Source: Methanomassiliicoccales archaeon PtaU1.Bin030
GTDB lineage: Archaea; Thermoplasmatota; Thermoplasmata; Methanomassiliicoccales; Methanomassiliicoccaceae
Length of the DNA stretch: 24,177 nt
Direction: 5' to 3'
Assembly (NCBI GenBank): GCA_002067635.1
Contig: MVRB01000222.1
Coordinates: forward strand, 1-24,177
Shown here: positions 1 to 8,232 of the stretch, one piece after another
How positions within the stretch are numbered: the stretch's first letter is position 1
How the letters are laid out: every line of letters begins with the position of its first letter
Translations under genes and position numbers: made by a program
The notes under the pieces: model-generated
Told to the model about the DNA's origin: nothing
The model's database searches: none
What the model saw: only the letters and a program-made list of their open reading frames with translations

Positions 1-214
1 ACCGAATACTGTGGGTGTGACTAAGAGATTTTGTGGTACGCCGATGACGGAAGGCGATATTAACCTTTACTAACGAGGAGGTCGTGAAGAGGAGTGTAAA
101 AGGACCTATGTGTCCTTCCGATAGAACATAGGAACATCGACCTGATCCTCCCGAAACTAATTTGTAGCCGTTCCTCCTCCGAAATGGTCCGGCCTTACCT
201 TCATGCGAAAGTAA
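1..214. other. 5' edge region without a clear gene
   Basis: No convincing complete gene. On the + strand one frame is open from base 2 to a TAA at 71-73 (23 residues ending in GDINLY); it could be the tail of a gene lying before the window, but I recognise no family. A short inverted repeat (AAGGAC at 100-105, GTCCTT at 112-117) could form a weak hairpin. An A/T-rich stretch near 153-162 lies about 26 bases before an ATG at 184, the spacing of a leaderless archaeal promoter; that ATG is in a different frame from the transporter that follows. Confidence 0.3.
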
Positions 215-382
215 TACCGAGATCTAGGCGCGGAGCTGCTTATCACGCAATCGAATGTCGAACCAACCAAACGCCCCTTCTCACAAAGGTATTTTGGAGA
301 GAAGACCCTCATAGCGTTCATCGCCCTACTGAGCGCCTTCATCCCTTTATCGACCGACCTTTACCTTCCAGCCCTGCCCAGC

Positions 383-1450
383 ATGATGGAGCAATACCAG
401 GTGACCGAGGGCGTCTTGAACCTGACCCTGATCGTGTTCTTCATCTTCTACGGTCTGGGCACCCTGTTCTGGGGCCCTCTCAGCGATAAGTATGGCCGAA
501 GACCGGTCCTGTTGACCGGCCTAGGCATATATATTGTGGCCAGCTTCTTGTGCTCCTGCTCCGGCGGTATTGCCGAGCTGATCCTCTTCCGAAGCTTCCA
601 GGCCGTAGGGAGCGGTGCGGTTACGGCCGTCGCTACGGCCATGGTGAAGGATGTATTCGGGGGGAGACGCCGGATCGTGGTCCTAGCCACGGTGCAGTCG
701 ATGATGCTTATCGCGCCTGCGGTCGCCCCGGTACTGGGGGCTATGCTCCTCGAGGTGACCACCTGGCAGGGCGTGTTCCTGGCGCTCACCGGCATCGGGA
801 CGGTGGCCCTGGGCGGCGCGCTGCTCTTGACCGAGACCCTGGAAACAAGATTCACAGGTACGGTCATAGGCGCATTGGGGAGGTTGGGGTTGCTGTTGAA
901 GAACGGGCGTTTCACGACCATGTTGGCCCTCTTCTCGCTCACCAGCGTATCGTCCATGGCGTTCGTCGCCTCCTCCTCCTACATCTACGTGGCGGGCTTC
1001 GGCCTGGATGAGCAAGGCTACAGCTACTTCTTTGCCTTGAACGCCATGGGCCTGATCTTTGCTCCGGTGGCGTTCATCTTCCTCTCCCGACGCTATGACA
1101 TCAGGCCGATCATCACCGCCAGCTACATCGTCATAGGCGTTGCAGGCCTATCGGTAATCGCCTTCGGCAGCACTGGGCCCTTGGCATTCGCCATCGCCTT
1201 GCTCCCGGCGACCTTCTGCGGCAGCCTCATCCGTGCGCCCGGCACCAACCTCATGCTGGAGCAGCAGCGTCGGGACACAGGTTCCGCCTCCTCCCTCATC
1301 TCCTGCTCGAGCGTGCTCCTAGGGAGCGCCGGAATGTCCTTCATATCATTGGGATGGAGCGACGTCATCCTCGTCCTTGGCTGCCTCAATGCCATCATCG
1401 GCCTCTCCTGCCTCATCATTTGGTCGGCCATTTCCAGGAAAGGCGGTTAG
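383..1450 (+). CDS. MFS drug-resistance exporter, Bcr/CflA-like
   Basis: Polytopic inner-membrane protein of the major facilitator superfamily, probably a proton-coupled exporter of small drugs or metabolites; the substrate cannot be read from sequence. From ATG 383 it encodes 355 residues. The motif GPLSDKYGRRPVLL after the second helix is the MFS loop 2-3 signature, and the first part closely resembles Bcr/CflA exporters. The same frame stays open upstream to base 215 and encodes a hydrophobic helix followed by STDLYLPALPSM, the usual end of helix 1 in this family. With that part the protein would have about 411 residues, near the normal 400. No ATG, GTG or TTG occurs in this upstream stretch, and ATG 203 in frame is followed by TAA at 212. 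ATG 383 is therefore only the first canonical codon, probably not the true N-terminus. Ends with TAG. Family call is secure; the start is not. Confidence 0.85.
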   Translation: MMEQYQVTEGVLNLTLIVFFIFYGLGTLFWGPLSDKYGRRPVLLTGLGIYIVASFLCSCSGGIAELILFRSFQAVGSGAVTAVATAMVKDVFGGRRRIVVLATVQSMMLIAPAVAPVLGAMLLEVTTWQGVFLALTGIGTVALGGALLLTETLETRFTGTVIGALGRLGLLLKNGRFTTMLALFSLTSVSSMAFVASSSYIYVAGFGLDEQGYSYFFALNAMGLIFAPVAFIFLSRRYDIRPIITASYIVIGVAGLSVIAFGSTGPLAFAIALLPATFCGSLIRAPGTNLMLEQQRRDTGSASSLISCSSVLLGSAGMSFISLGWSDVILVLGCLNAIIGLSCLIIWSAISRKGG

Positions 1451-1507
1451 CTCGCTCGGCCTCATCTAGAAGTCATGGTAATCCGCTGCTGTTTCGAGAT
1501 GGAAAGC

Positions 1508-2008
1508 TCACCGCGAACTCGGGTCCAGCCGTCTCCTCATGTAAGGGACCAGGCCGCCCGAGCCAAGGACGTCCATTAGGAACGATGGGAGAGGCGCGAA
1601 GTGCACCTCACCGCCCCTGCACTGGTTCCTTAGGGTGCCTGTCCCCAGGTCCAGCTCCGCTATGTCCCCGTTGTTCAGAATGCGCCCGGCCTCGGGGCAG
1701 ATGATGACGGGCAGGCCTACGTTTATAGCGTTGCGAAAGAAGATGCGGGCCACGCTACCGGCGATGACGGCGCTGACCCCCGCGGACCGCAGGGCTATCG
1801 GGGCCTGCTCGCGTGAGGAGCCGCAGCCGAAGTTACGGCCGGCCAGGATGATGTCGCCCATCTGCACTCCTTTGGCGAAGAGTGGGTCCAGGTCCTCCAT
1901 GGCATGCGCTGCCAGATGCTTCGGGTCATAATTGTCCAGGTACCTCCCGGGGATGATCAGGTCGGTGTTCACATGGTCGCCGTACTTCCAGACCTTGCCG
2001 CTTATCAT
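1508..2008 (-). CDS. leuD: 3-isopropylmalate dehydratase-type small subunit
   Basis: Small (swivelling-domain) subunit of an aconitase-superfamily hydro-lyase, 166 residues, the normal size for archaeal LeuD/HacB. It pairs with the large subunit just upstream to isomerise 2-isopropylmalate to 3-isopropylmalate in leucine synthesis, or a homologous 2-hydroxyacid. Visible motifs: NTDLIIPGRYL near residues 14-24 and GRNFGCGSSREQAP near 57-70, the substrate-binding serine/arginine loop. In characterised archaeal enzymes the residues after GRYL/YL separate isopropylmalate from homoaconitate enzymes (YLVY against YLRT, from memory); here they read YLDN, so specificity is not settled. The ATG follows the leuC TAG by one base, with AGGAGG inside the end of leuC, so the two are translationally coupled. 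Other leucine genes are not in the window. Confidence 0.9.
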   Translation of the reverse strand: MISGKVWKYGDHVNTDLIIPGRYLDNYDPKHLAAHAMEDLDPLFAKGVQMGDIILAGRNFGCGSSREQAPIALRSAGVSAVIAGSVARIFFRNAINVGLPVIICPEAGRILNNGDIAELDLGTGTLRNQCRGGEVHFAPLPSFLMDVLGSGGLVPYMRRRLDPSSR

Positions 2009-2009
2009 C

Positions 2010-3275
2010 CTATGGCCTCCTGGGGTCGGTGATCTCTCCCCTGAGCGCGCTCATGGCGACTGTCTCCGGTGAGGCGAGGTAGACCTCGGCATCGGGGGAC
2101 CCCATCCTCCCCCGGAAGTTACGATTGGTGGTAGAGATGCATCTCTCCCCTGATGCCAGAAGCCCCTGGTGCCCACCAAGGCAGGGGCCGCACCCCGGGT
2201 TCAGTATTATCGCCCCAGACCTGGCCAAGGAGGCCAGGATCCCCTTATGGGATGCATCGATGTATATCTCTCGGGATGCGGGCACGACGATCAGCCGGAC
2301 ATCTCTTGAGACCTTCTTCCCCCGCAGTACAGCCTCCGCTGCCGCCAGGTCCTCCAGCCGACCGTTGGTGCAGGATCCTAGTACCGCCTGGTCTATCTTC
2401 AAACCCTCTACCTTGCGCACCTCCACGACATTGTCGACCTGATGTGGGCAGGCCACCTGTGGCTGAAGGTCCTCAACGTCCATCTCCACCTCCTCGTCCG
2501 CTTCCGAGCTGTGGTCCCAGAACGTTGGCTCACAGCCCTGTAAGGTTCGCTGAGAGAGCCAGTCGTAGGTCTTGCGGTCAGGCGGGCACACACCGGCCTT
2601 GGCCCCCATCTCGATGCTCATGTTGCTGAGGACCATTCGCGAGGCTATGCTCATGCGGCTGATGGTGTCACCGACGAACTCCACGCACTTGTAGTCCGCC
2701 CCATCGGCGCCCAGGGCGCCTATGATGTGAAGTATCACGTCCTTGGAGCTGACATGAGGAGGCAACTTCCCCCGAAGATGGATGCGCATGGTCTCCGGCA
2801 CCTTAAGCCAGATCTCACCCGTGGCCCATACGGCGGCCATTTCCGTAGCCCCGATGCCGGTGGCGAAGGCCCCCAGGGCCCCATAGGTGGTGGTATGGGA
2901 ATCGGTACCCACTATGAGCATGTTAGGCAAGACGTGGCCCTTCTCGGGCAGAACCTGATGGCATATGCCCTCTCCGAGATCATAGAAGAAGGGGAGTGAG
3001 CTGGAACGGGCGAAACCTCGGACCTCCTTGTGACCCTCGGCGGTCTTTATGGTGTTCGCAGGAATCCGGTGATCAAAGAGCACCACCACTTTGCGGGGGT
3101 CCCAAATCCTCTGCCCGCCCATCTCTCGGAAAGACCTCAGGACTAGAGCTGAGTTCTCGTGCGACATCGCGAGGTCGACCCTGGCGTTGACGATGTCCCC
3201 AGTCTCCGCGGCCTCTCCGCTCGCCCTGGAGAGGACCGTCTGGGCAAAGGTCTTGGCAACCATCAGCCCATTCAA
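2010..3275 (-). CDS. leuC: 3-isopropylmalate dehydratase-type large subunit
   Basis: Catalytic large subunit carrying the [4Fe-4S] cluster of a cytoplasmic isopropylmalate isomerase or homologue. In the 421-residue frame the three cluster cysteines are C302 (GSCTNGR), C362 and C365 (GCGPC); GTDSHTTTYGALGA lies at about 123-136. Length matches the archaeal/UPF type (about 420) rather than the longer bacterial LeuC. Two starts compete: ATG 3275 and ATG 3263 (MVAKT). A TATA-like TTTTAAGTT (3286-3294, read on the minus strand) is about 27 bases from 3263, so a leaderless start at 3263 is my preferred reading. leuD follows one base after the TAG stop. Homoaconitase (lysine or coenzyme B routes) is an alternative because these families are hard to separate. 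Divergent from the acetyl-CoA synthetase gene. Confidence 0.9.
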   Translation of the reverse strand: MNGLMVAKTFAQTVLSRASGEAAETGDIVNARVDLAMSHENSALVLRSFREMGGQRIWDPRKVVVLFDHRIPANTIKTAEGHKEVRGFARSSSLPFFYDLGEGICHQVLPEKGHVLPNMLIVGTDSHTTTYGALGAFATGIGATEMAAVWATGEIWLKVPETMRIHLRGKLPPHVSSKDVILHIIGALGADGADYKCVEFVGDTISRMSIASRMVLSNMSIEMGAKAGVCPPDRKTYDWLSQRTLQGCEPTFWDHSSEADEEVEMDVEDLQPQVACPHQVDNVVEVRKVEGLKIDQAVLGSCTNGRLEDLAAAEAVLRGKKVSRDVRLIVVPASREIYIDASHKGILASLARSGAIILNPGCGPCLGGHQGLLASGERCISTTNRNFRGRMGSPDAEVYLASPETVAMSALRGEITDPRRP

Positions 3276-3285
3276 TTAACAAGTA

Positions 3286-3294
3286 ACTTAAAAC
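3286..3294 (-). promoter_or_regulatory. TATA-like box for leuCD
   Basis: On the minus strand the sequence reads TTTTAAGTT, centred about 27 bases before ATG 3263. This is archaeal TATA spacing for a leaderless transcript and favours 3263 over 3275 as the leuC start. A second A/T-rich stretch at 3381-3400 (containing ATTTATAAAT) could be an alternative promoter with a longer leader. Confidence 0.45.
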
Positions 3295-3456
3295 CCTATC
3301 GCCATCCGTTGCAGTAGAACCGTCACATCGTGTCTGAGCATATGAGAACAAGCATAGGGGCTGCCCTGCATTTTTCTTCAATAAAAAATAATTTATAAAT
3401 TGATTACCTCCGAAAATGGACAGGAAGGATGCCATTTCTCGTAATAAAGTTTGCAT

Positions 3457-3508
3457 ATTGCGCAATTCATCTACGATTGTCGAAGTGATTATTCGATAAG
3501 GATTTATA
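3457..3508 (+). promoter_or_regulatory. Promoter region of the acetyl-CoA synthetase gene
   Basis: ATTTATA at 3502-3508 lies about 45 bases before ATG 3550 and predicts a start of transcription near 3532, leaving a leader of about 18 bases that includes a weak GGTTAGGGA ribosome site (3532-3540). A perfect 10-base palindrome, ATTGCGCAAT, sits at 3457-3466, about 40 bases before the TATA box, where an archaeal regulator could bind; no regulator can be named. Confidence 0.45.
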
Positions 3509-3549
3509 CGGATTCACAATACCTTACCATAGGTTAGGGAGAATATCGC

Positions 3550-5268
3550 ATGGAGGAAACGATACCACCCAAGCAGGCTGGGAATCTCCAGGATTATGAG
3601 GCCGCACTTAAGGAGTTCACTTGGTCCTCGGTCGACAAGGAGTTCGACTGGTCCAAGGGAGGAGCCTACAACGTAGCCCGTGAGGCCATCGACCGGCACG
3701 CCCAGAACTGGAGGAAGAACAAGATCGCTCTGTACTCGATCACCGCTACCAACGAGGTGCGGAAATATACCTTTGGGGAGCTTTCCGAGCTGACGGGACG
3801 ATTCGCCTCCGGGCTGGAAAAGCTGGGGGCGGTTAAGGGCGACCGCATCTTCGTGTTCCTGGACCGGACCTCGGAGCTGTACATCGCCATGATAGGCATC
3901 ACCAAGATGGGGGGCATATCGGGTCCCCTGTTCTCCGCGCTAGGACCGGAAGCCGTGAAGGACCGGGCCCTTGACAGCAGCGCCAGGTTCTTCATCACCT
4001 CCCCATACCTGTACAAGAGACTGGAGCCTGTACTGGACGACCTGGTGGATGTGGAGAAGTTCATCATTGTGGGCGACAACGAGGGGCTGGGTGAGAAGAC
4101 CGTGAAGTTTGAAGAGGTCATCGGGTCCGGCGATCCCAACTACCAGGCCGTTAACATGGCACCCACCGATCCCTATATCATCCACTATACCTCCGGGTCC
4201 ACAGGAAAGCCAAAGGGGGTCCTGCTCGGCCATAAGTCCATGATCCAGCAGTGGTACACATCCCGGTACGTCCTTGACCTTAGGGAAGAGGACACTTACT
4301 GGTGCACCGCCGACCCCGGATGGGTCACAGGCACATCGTACGGCATTTTCGGACCATGGTTCCTGGGAACGACCCTTATATCCTACGAAGGACGGTTCGA
4401 TGCGAGGACCTGGTATAGCATAATTCAGAACTACGGGGTCACCGTTTGGTATACTGCCCCCACAGCACTGAGGATGCTGATGAGGGCAGGCGACGACCTG
4501 GTAAGGGAATTCAACTTCTCCAAGCTTCGTCATGTTTGCTCGGTCGGCGAGCCTCTGAACGCAGAGGTTGTGCGATGGGGCATGAGGGTGCTGGATCGTC
4601 GCATCCACGATACCTGGTGGCAGACCGAGACCGGCGCCCAGCTCATATGCAACTACCCCTGCATGGCCATCAAACCGGGATCGATGGGCAGGCCCATTCC
4701 GGGCGTCATCGCCGCGGTGGTGGACGAGAACGGAGTTGAGGTCCCGCCCAAGAAGGAAGGTTTCCTGGCCCTACGCCCAGGATGGCCCTCTATGATGCTG
4801 GGCATCTGGAGGAACACCTCCAGGTTCAAGGAGTATTTCCGGGTCCCGGGCTGGTACATAGCCGGTGACCAGGCCTACAAGGACGAGGACGGGTACTTCT
4901 GGTTCCTGGGCCGTGCGGACGATGTCATCAAGACCTCCGGCGAGAGGCTGGGGCCCTTCGAGGTGGAGTCCGCCCTGATAGAGCATCCGGCGGTGGCCGA
5001 GGCCGGTGTCATCGGCAAGCCGGACGAGCTGCGCGGCGAGATAGTGAAGGCGTTCATCACCCTGCGGCCGGAGCACAAGCCTTCGGAACAGCTCAAGGAG
5101 GACATCAGCAAGTTCGTCAAGACGAGGCTGGCCTATTACGCCTACCCACGGGAGATCGAGTTCGTGGACAGCCTTCCCAAGACCCGCTCCGGTAAGATCA
5201 TGAGGCGGGTGCTCAAGGCGAAGGAGCTCGGACAACCTCTCGGAGATCTGTCCACCCTCGAAGATTGA
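3550..5268 (+). CDS. acsA: Acetyl-CoA synthetase, AMP-forming (short type)
   Basis: Cytoplasmic adenylate-forming ligase that activates acetate (possibly propionate) with ATP and CoA to acetyl-CoA, AMP and pyrophosphate. 572 residues, the size of the short AcsA type (Bacillus AcsA-like) rather than the about 650-residue Acs. Motifs: P-loop YTSGSTGKPKG at about 213-223, GEPLN at 333-337, DTWWQTETG at 354-362, and KTRSGKIMRR at 544-553, where K549 is the conserved C-terminal lysine needed for adenylation and acetylated in many homologues. The tryptophan pair in WWQTETG is the residue set that limits the acyl pocket to short acids, which favours acetate over medium-chain acyl substrates. Single gene, divergent from leuC, with its own TATA box and a T-rich end. 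Confidence in the family is very high; acetate preference is inferred. Confidence 0.93.
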   Translation: MEETIPPKQAGNLQDYEAALKEFTWSSVDKEFDWSKGGAYNVAREAIDRHAQNWRKNKIALYSITATNEVRKYTFGELSELTGRFASGLEKLGAVKGDRIFVFLDRTSELYIAMIGITKMGGISGPLFSALGPEAVKDRALDSSARFFITSPYLYKRLEPVLDDLVDVEKFIIVGDNEGLGEKTVKFEEVIGSGDPNYQAVNMAPTDPYIIHYTSGSTGKPKGVLLGHKSMIQQWYTSRYVLDLREEDTYWCTADPGWVTGTSYGIFGPWFLGTTLISYEGRFDARTWYSIIQNYGVTVWYTAPTALRMLMRAGDDLVREFNFSKLRHVCSVGEPLNAEVVRWGMRVLDRRIHDTWWQTETGAQLICNYPCMAIKPGSMGRPIPGVIAAVVDENGVEVPPKKEGFLALRPGWPSMMLGIWRNTSRFKEYFRVPGWYIAGDQAYKDEDGYFWFLGRADDVIKTSGERLGPFEVESALIEHPAVAEAGVIGKPDELRGEIVKAFITLRPEHKPSEQLKEDISKFVKTRLAYYAYPREIEFVDSLPKTRSGKIMRRVLKAKELGQPLGDLSTLED

Positions 5269-5298
5269 GCAAAGAAACCTCTTCGCTTTCCTCTCCTA

Positions 5299-5308
5299 TT
5301 TCTTTTTA
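5299..5308 (+). terminator. T-rich terminator after acsA
   Basis: About 30 bases after the acsA TGA the + strand becomes pyrimidine-rich and contains TTTCTTTTTA. Archaeal RNA polymerase stops at such T tracts without a strong hairpin. The gene beyond is convergent (CBS protein), so a stop is expected in this interval. Confidence 0.4.
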
Positions 5309-5453
5309 CTTCTGTTATTGAGGTCTTTGAGCTGTTGGTATCGGCACAAGAATAGGGACCAACGAGGCTACCATCATCACAGCGAGATAATGAGAGCGAG
5401 AAATGGGCCAAATGAACATGTTGGGGTTTGTTTAAAAGATTTGGGCCTTCGAC

Positions 5454-5846
5454 CTACAGGAGCTCTTTGGGCACCTTGGTGAACAGTTCCTTCCAGGAAA
5501 CGAAGCCTATCATCTTACCGTCATTATCCACCACCGGCAATCTGCGAACGTTCTTCTTGTTCATAATGCCGAGCGCCTCTGATACCTTCATGGTCTCAGG
5601 CACTGTGTGGACTGGAGAGCTCATCACCTCAGATACCTTCAGGTGGAGGAACTTGGATTGGTTTGTCAGGTAGTGCCTCAGGACGTCCCGCTCAGTGAAG
5701 ATCCCGATGACCTTGTCGTTCTCGTCGATGACGATCACGCTACCCTGGTCGTGCTCCACCATAAGCTCTATGGCGCTGAGGACCGAGTCGTCCGGCGCCA
5801 CCACCTCGATTTTCCTGGTCATATAATCCTTAACGAGAGCGGACAT
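5454..5846 (-). CDS. Two-CBS-domain protein
   Basis: Stand-alone CBS-pair (Bateman) module of 130 residues, cytoplasmic, expected to bind an adenine nucleotide (AMP, ATP or SAM) and to regulate a partner. First CBS repeat about 5-60 (VKDYMTRKI, then GIFTERDVLRHYL), second about 66-128 (VSEVMSSPVHTVPETM, then LPVVDNDGKMIGFVS). The paired VxDxxx/GxxTERD pattern is intact. There is no additional domain and no operon partner: the gene upstream (photolyase operon) is 220 bases away. A TATA-like box at 5875-5886 places transcription start a few bases before the ATG. Ends with TAG. The target protein cannot be told from context. Confidence 0.9.
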   Translation of the reverse strand: MSALVKDYMTRKIEVVAPDDSVLSAIELMVEHDQGSVIVIDENDKVIGIFTERDVLRHYLTNQSKFLHLKVSEVMSSPVHTVPETMKVSEALGIMNKKNVRRLPVVDNDGKMIGFVSWKELFTKVPKELL

Positions 5847-5874
5847 AGTATCTCATAACATAATGTGGTGGGCG

Positions 5875-5886
5875 ATTCATATACTA
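5875..5886 (-). promoter_or_regulatory. TATA-like box for the CBS gene
   Basis: Minus strand TAGTATATGAAT, centred about 34 bases before ATG 5846, predicting a leader of under 10 bases. The rest of the 5847-6065 gap holds only a 31-codon + strand frame (5935-6030) with no recognisable features. Confidence 0.4.
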
Positions 5887-6065
5887 ATGGGTCGTCTTGG
5901 CATTGACCATTGTGAGGGCCCACGATATTACAGTATGATTTACGAAATATTGAACGCGATGAACGTGAACAGGAGGCGGGTGAGAGGCCATCTGCTCCGA
6001 CCAAGGGCGGCACACGCACAGCATCATTGAAAGGTTCCGCACCGCTTCGACCTCCTTGTCGGAAG

Positions 6066-7430
6066 CTATTCATAGGCCTTCAGGTTCCTTCGCGCATAAG
6101 TCTCGACATCGAACCTACGGCCTAGGCCAGCACGGGACATGTACCTAACGGTACCGAAGATGTTCCTTTCCTTCCAGGGGCGGTCGTGAAGCCCTCCCAC
6201 GCTCCATAGTATCCCCACATACCCATTGGGATCGCGTCCGTCCAGCTCATACTTATCGTTCAACTTTATCAGCCACTCGACCGCCGTTCTCGGTGTTGGC
6301 GACCACTCCAGCACCTTCTTCGCCCAGTACATGCGGAGGTAGCCGTGCATCCTTCCCTGGGACACCATCTCCTTCTGCATCGCGTTCCAGAGGTCGTCCT
6401 CGGTCTCTCCTGCCTCCAGCTCCTTAAAGGAGTAGAGGGGCTCTCGGGGATCCTGCGCATGTTTCTCCAGGGTACGGCGTGACCATTCAGGGAGGCCCTC
6501 GTAACGATCGTGGTCCTGGTTATAGAAGCAGAAGTTATCGCTGAGCTCCCTCCTGACTATCAGCTCTTCCAGGAAGGCCTCCTTGGCAGCTTTGGAGGAG
6601 CCGGACCTATGTACCTCCAGTGCCACCCTCTGAGGGGATATGCATCCGAAGTGCAGATAAGGAGAAAGGCCGGATTGGCCGTAACGGAGGGGGTCGTTGC
6701 GATCTTCAGGATAATGCTCCAGCCGATGGTCTATGAATGTCTGGAGCGTCTTTTCTCCCGCCTTCCGCCCGGGCCCTACCTGCACCTCCTTCACCGTACG
6801 GTCTATGTCCAGAGACCTTAAGGTCGAGCTTACGTCCCAGCCCGGTGCCTCCTTGGCAGGATAAGGATGACGGATGACCTGTGGCAGGTCGTGAAGATAC
6901 TTCTCTATGAGCCCCGCCAGCTTAGGGCGCAGCGTCCTTGCTGCCCACTCCTGTTTAGGAGAGGCTACCCAGCATGGAACGATATTGTGGGTATCGACCT
7001 CTCTATGAGGGAAGGTGGTCGATGTCCGCACCAGATCCTTCCATTCCTTCTTGATCCTCAGGGGATCGAAGTCCTCGACCACCAGGGCCGGACGCTGCTC
7101 CCGGAGGAAGTGGATGAGGGCCGTTGGCCCGCCGGGCAGGAGATGGAACGGAATGTCCAGGACCGATAGGTCCCTCTCCACCTCCTTCAGGCCACGCAGC
7201 ATGAACCCGTACTGCCGAAGTGTGGCCCCCAAAAAGGAGGGGGACAGGGAGAAGGCCACCACCAATGGACGCCGCATCCGAACGGCCTCCTGCTGGGCGA
7301 ACGCCAGGGCATGGTTGTCGATGCACCGCTGATCACGGCTCATCCAGTATACGACCGGGCCTTCCCCGGCCGCCCCCTGCTTGACGTCCCGGACCCGTGA
7401 GAGGTCCATGCACAGGTATCTGTCAGCCAT
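6066..7430 (-). CDS. phr: Class II CPD photolyase
   Basis: Deoxyribodipyrimidine photolyase of the class II branch: uses FADH- and blue light to split UV-induced cyclobutane pyrimidine dimers. 454 residues, typical length. N-terminal Rossmann-like antenna domain starts near VVYWMSRDQRC (about 26-36); the C-terminal FAD domain holds EELIVRRELSDNFCFYN near 287-303 and the family hallmark DPNGYVGILWSVGGLHDRPW near 397-416, followed by IFGTVRYMSRAGLGRRFDV. The Asn and Trp residues of this block are diagnostic for class II and closely match methanosarcinal enzymes. It starts 13 bases after the upstream phospholipase-like gene and is probably cotranscribed with it. A second ATG at 7409 (MDLSRVRD) is also a possible start. 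Ends with TAG. Confidence 0.95.
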   Translation of the reverse strand: MADRYLCMDLSRVRDVKQGAAGEGPVVYWMSRDQRCIDNHALAFAQQEAVRMRRPLVVAFSLSPSFLGATLRQYGFMLRGLKEVERDLSVLDIPFHLLPGGPTALIHFLREQRPALVVEDFDPLRIKKEWKDLVRTSTTFPHREVDTHNIVPCWVASPKQEWAARTLRPKLAGLIEKYLHDLPQVIRHPYPAKEAPGWDVSSTLRSLDIDRTVKEVQVGPGRKAGEKTLQTFIDHRLEHYPEDRNDPLRYGQSGLSPYLHFGCISPQRVALEVHRSGSSKAAKEAFLEELIVRRELSDNFCFYNQDHDRYEGLPEWSRRTLEKHAQDPREPLYSFKELEAGETEDDLWNAMQKEMVSQGRMHGYLRMYWAKKVLEWSPTPRTAVEWLIKLNDKYELDGRDPNGYVGILWSVGGLHDRPWKERNIFGTVRYMSRAGLGRRFDVETYARRNLKAYE

Positions 7431-7443
7431 GCTATTGAACTAT

Positions 7444-8193
7444 TCACCGTACACCGAACCACTCTGCCTCCCCCTTCAGGCGATGGTAGTGCGGGTCGAT
7501 CGCCAAGATTGCGGCCGCCATGACCGTCCCCAGAATCATTATGATAAAGTTATCGAACATGATGGCGGCTAGAACGGACAATGCTATCATTCCTGCCGCG
7601 GATAGCCACCTAAGCCTGCGACGGCGCACAGCCTTGCGATAGTCAACAAGGAACCTTTCCGTGGTCTCAGGTGATGTGAATACGGACGCAAAGATGGCCG
7701 AAGAGTACAGGGTGGCCTCGTACATGGCGTCTTTTGCATTCCTGCGGGGTCGGACCTTGATCACGCATTTCCTAACGAAGTCAGGACTGCTTACGGCCAT
7801 GTCCATCCCCCTGACCACCGCCTCCAGGGGAGGGTCCATCCTGGCGATGGCCTCTTCCCGGGAGTCATGCGATAAGAACATAAAGCCGGTGTGCACGCTC
7901 TTGTCCTGAACGTAGTGAAGGGCTCGACCCATTGACCTCATCGCCCAGTAGTAGTTGCCCTGAAGATAGGCCCTCCGGGCCATCCAGGCAAGGCCCATCA
8001 CCGTACCGGTATGTGGATGATGATGAGGTGCGCGTACCACATATCCCTTCCCGTGCTTGCCTAACTGGAGAAGGGGGTCTGGTCTTTTGTCGGGCTCCAC
8101 CGAACCGTCGCTTAGCGCTCTCTCGAGGTCATAAGGCAGGCTCAACTCCTGAGATATGGCCCGAGCAATGGCCCTATGGCTCTTCCATTTCAT
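7444..8193 (-). CDS. Zinc phospholipase C / S1-P1 nuclease-like membrane protein
   Basis: 249 residues. The N-terminal part (about 1-165) is mostly helical and carries HHHPHTG (57-63) and ALHYVQDKSVHTG (about 90-102), the His/Asp pattern of the zinc-dependent phospholipase C / S1-P1 nuclease fold, in which three zinc ions are bound and a phosphodiester is hydrolysed. The C-terminal part (about 185-235) has two hydrophobic helices, so the domain is membrane-tethered. There is no signal peptide: the N-terminus starts directly with MKWKSHRAIARAI, so the catalytic domain may face the cytoplasm unless the helices invert it. Substrate is unknown; the family includes archaeal proteins of no known function. 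First gene of an operon with the photolyase. TATA-like box at 8224-8232. Confidence 0.7.
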   Translation of the reverse strand: MKWKSHRAIARAISQELSLPYDLERALSDGSVEPDKRPDPLLQLGKHGKGYVVRAPHHHPHTGTVMGLAWMARRAYLQGNYYWAMRSMGRALHYVQDKSVHTGFMFLSHDSREEAIARMDPPLEAVVRGMDMAVSSPDFVRKCVIKVRPRRNAKDAMYEATLYSSAIFASVFTSPETTERFLVDYRKAVRRRRLRWLSAAGMIALSVLAAIMFDNFIIMILGTVMAAAILAIDPHYHRLKGEAEWFGVR

Positions 8194-8223
8194 CCCATCC
8201 CTGGACCTGTGTAGTGGCAGGTG

Positions 8224-8232
8224 CTATTTAAG
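8224..8232 (-). promoter_or_regulatory. TATA-like box for the phospholipase-like/photolyase operon
   Basis: Minus strand CTTAAATAG, centred about 35 bases before ATG 8193, predicting a leader of about 8-10 bases. The gap 8194-8390 otherwise shows nothing recognisable on either strand. Confidence 0.45.

Noticed and set aside
100..117. AAGGAC/GTCCTT inverted repeat as a terminator
   Set aside because: Only six pairs and no T tract, and no identified gene ends there.
184..489. 101-residue frame as a separate gene
   Set aside because: Most of it runs across the transporter in another frame with no domain; only its start codon is of interest, in the frameshift hypothesis.
3073..3465. 130-residue minus-strand frame overlapping the start of leuC
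   Set aside because: It is out of frame with leuC over most of its length and contains no motif; the region is promoter and leader.
5935..6030. 31-codon + strand frame (MIYEILNAMNVNRRR...) in the gap before the photolyase end
   Set aside because: No ribosome site, no recognisable family, and its A/T-rich box is too close to act as a promoter; better read as chance.
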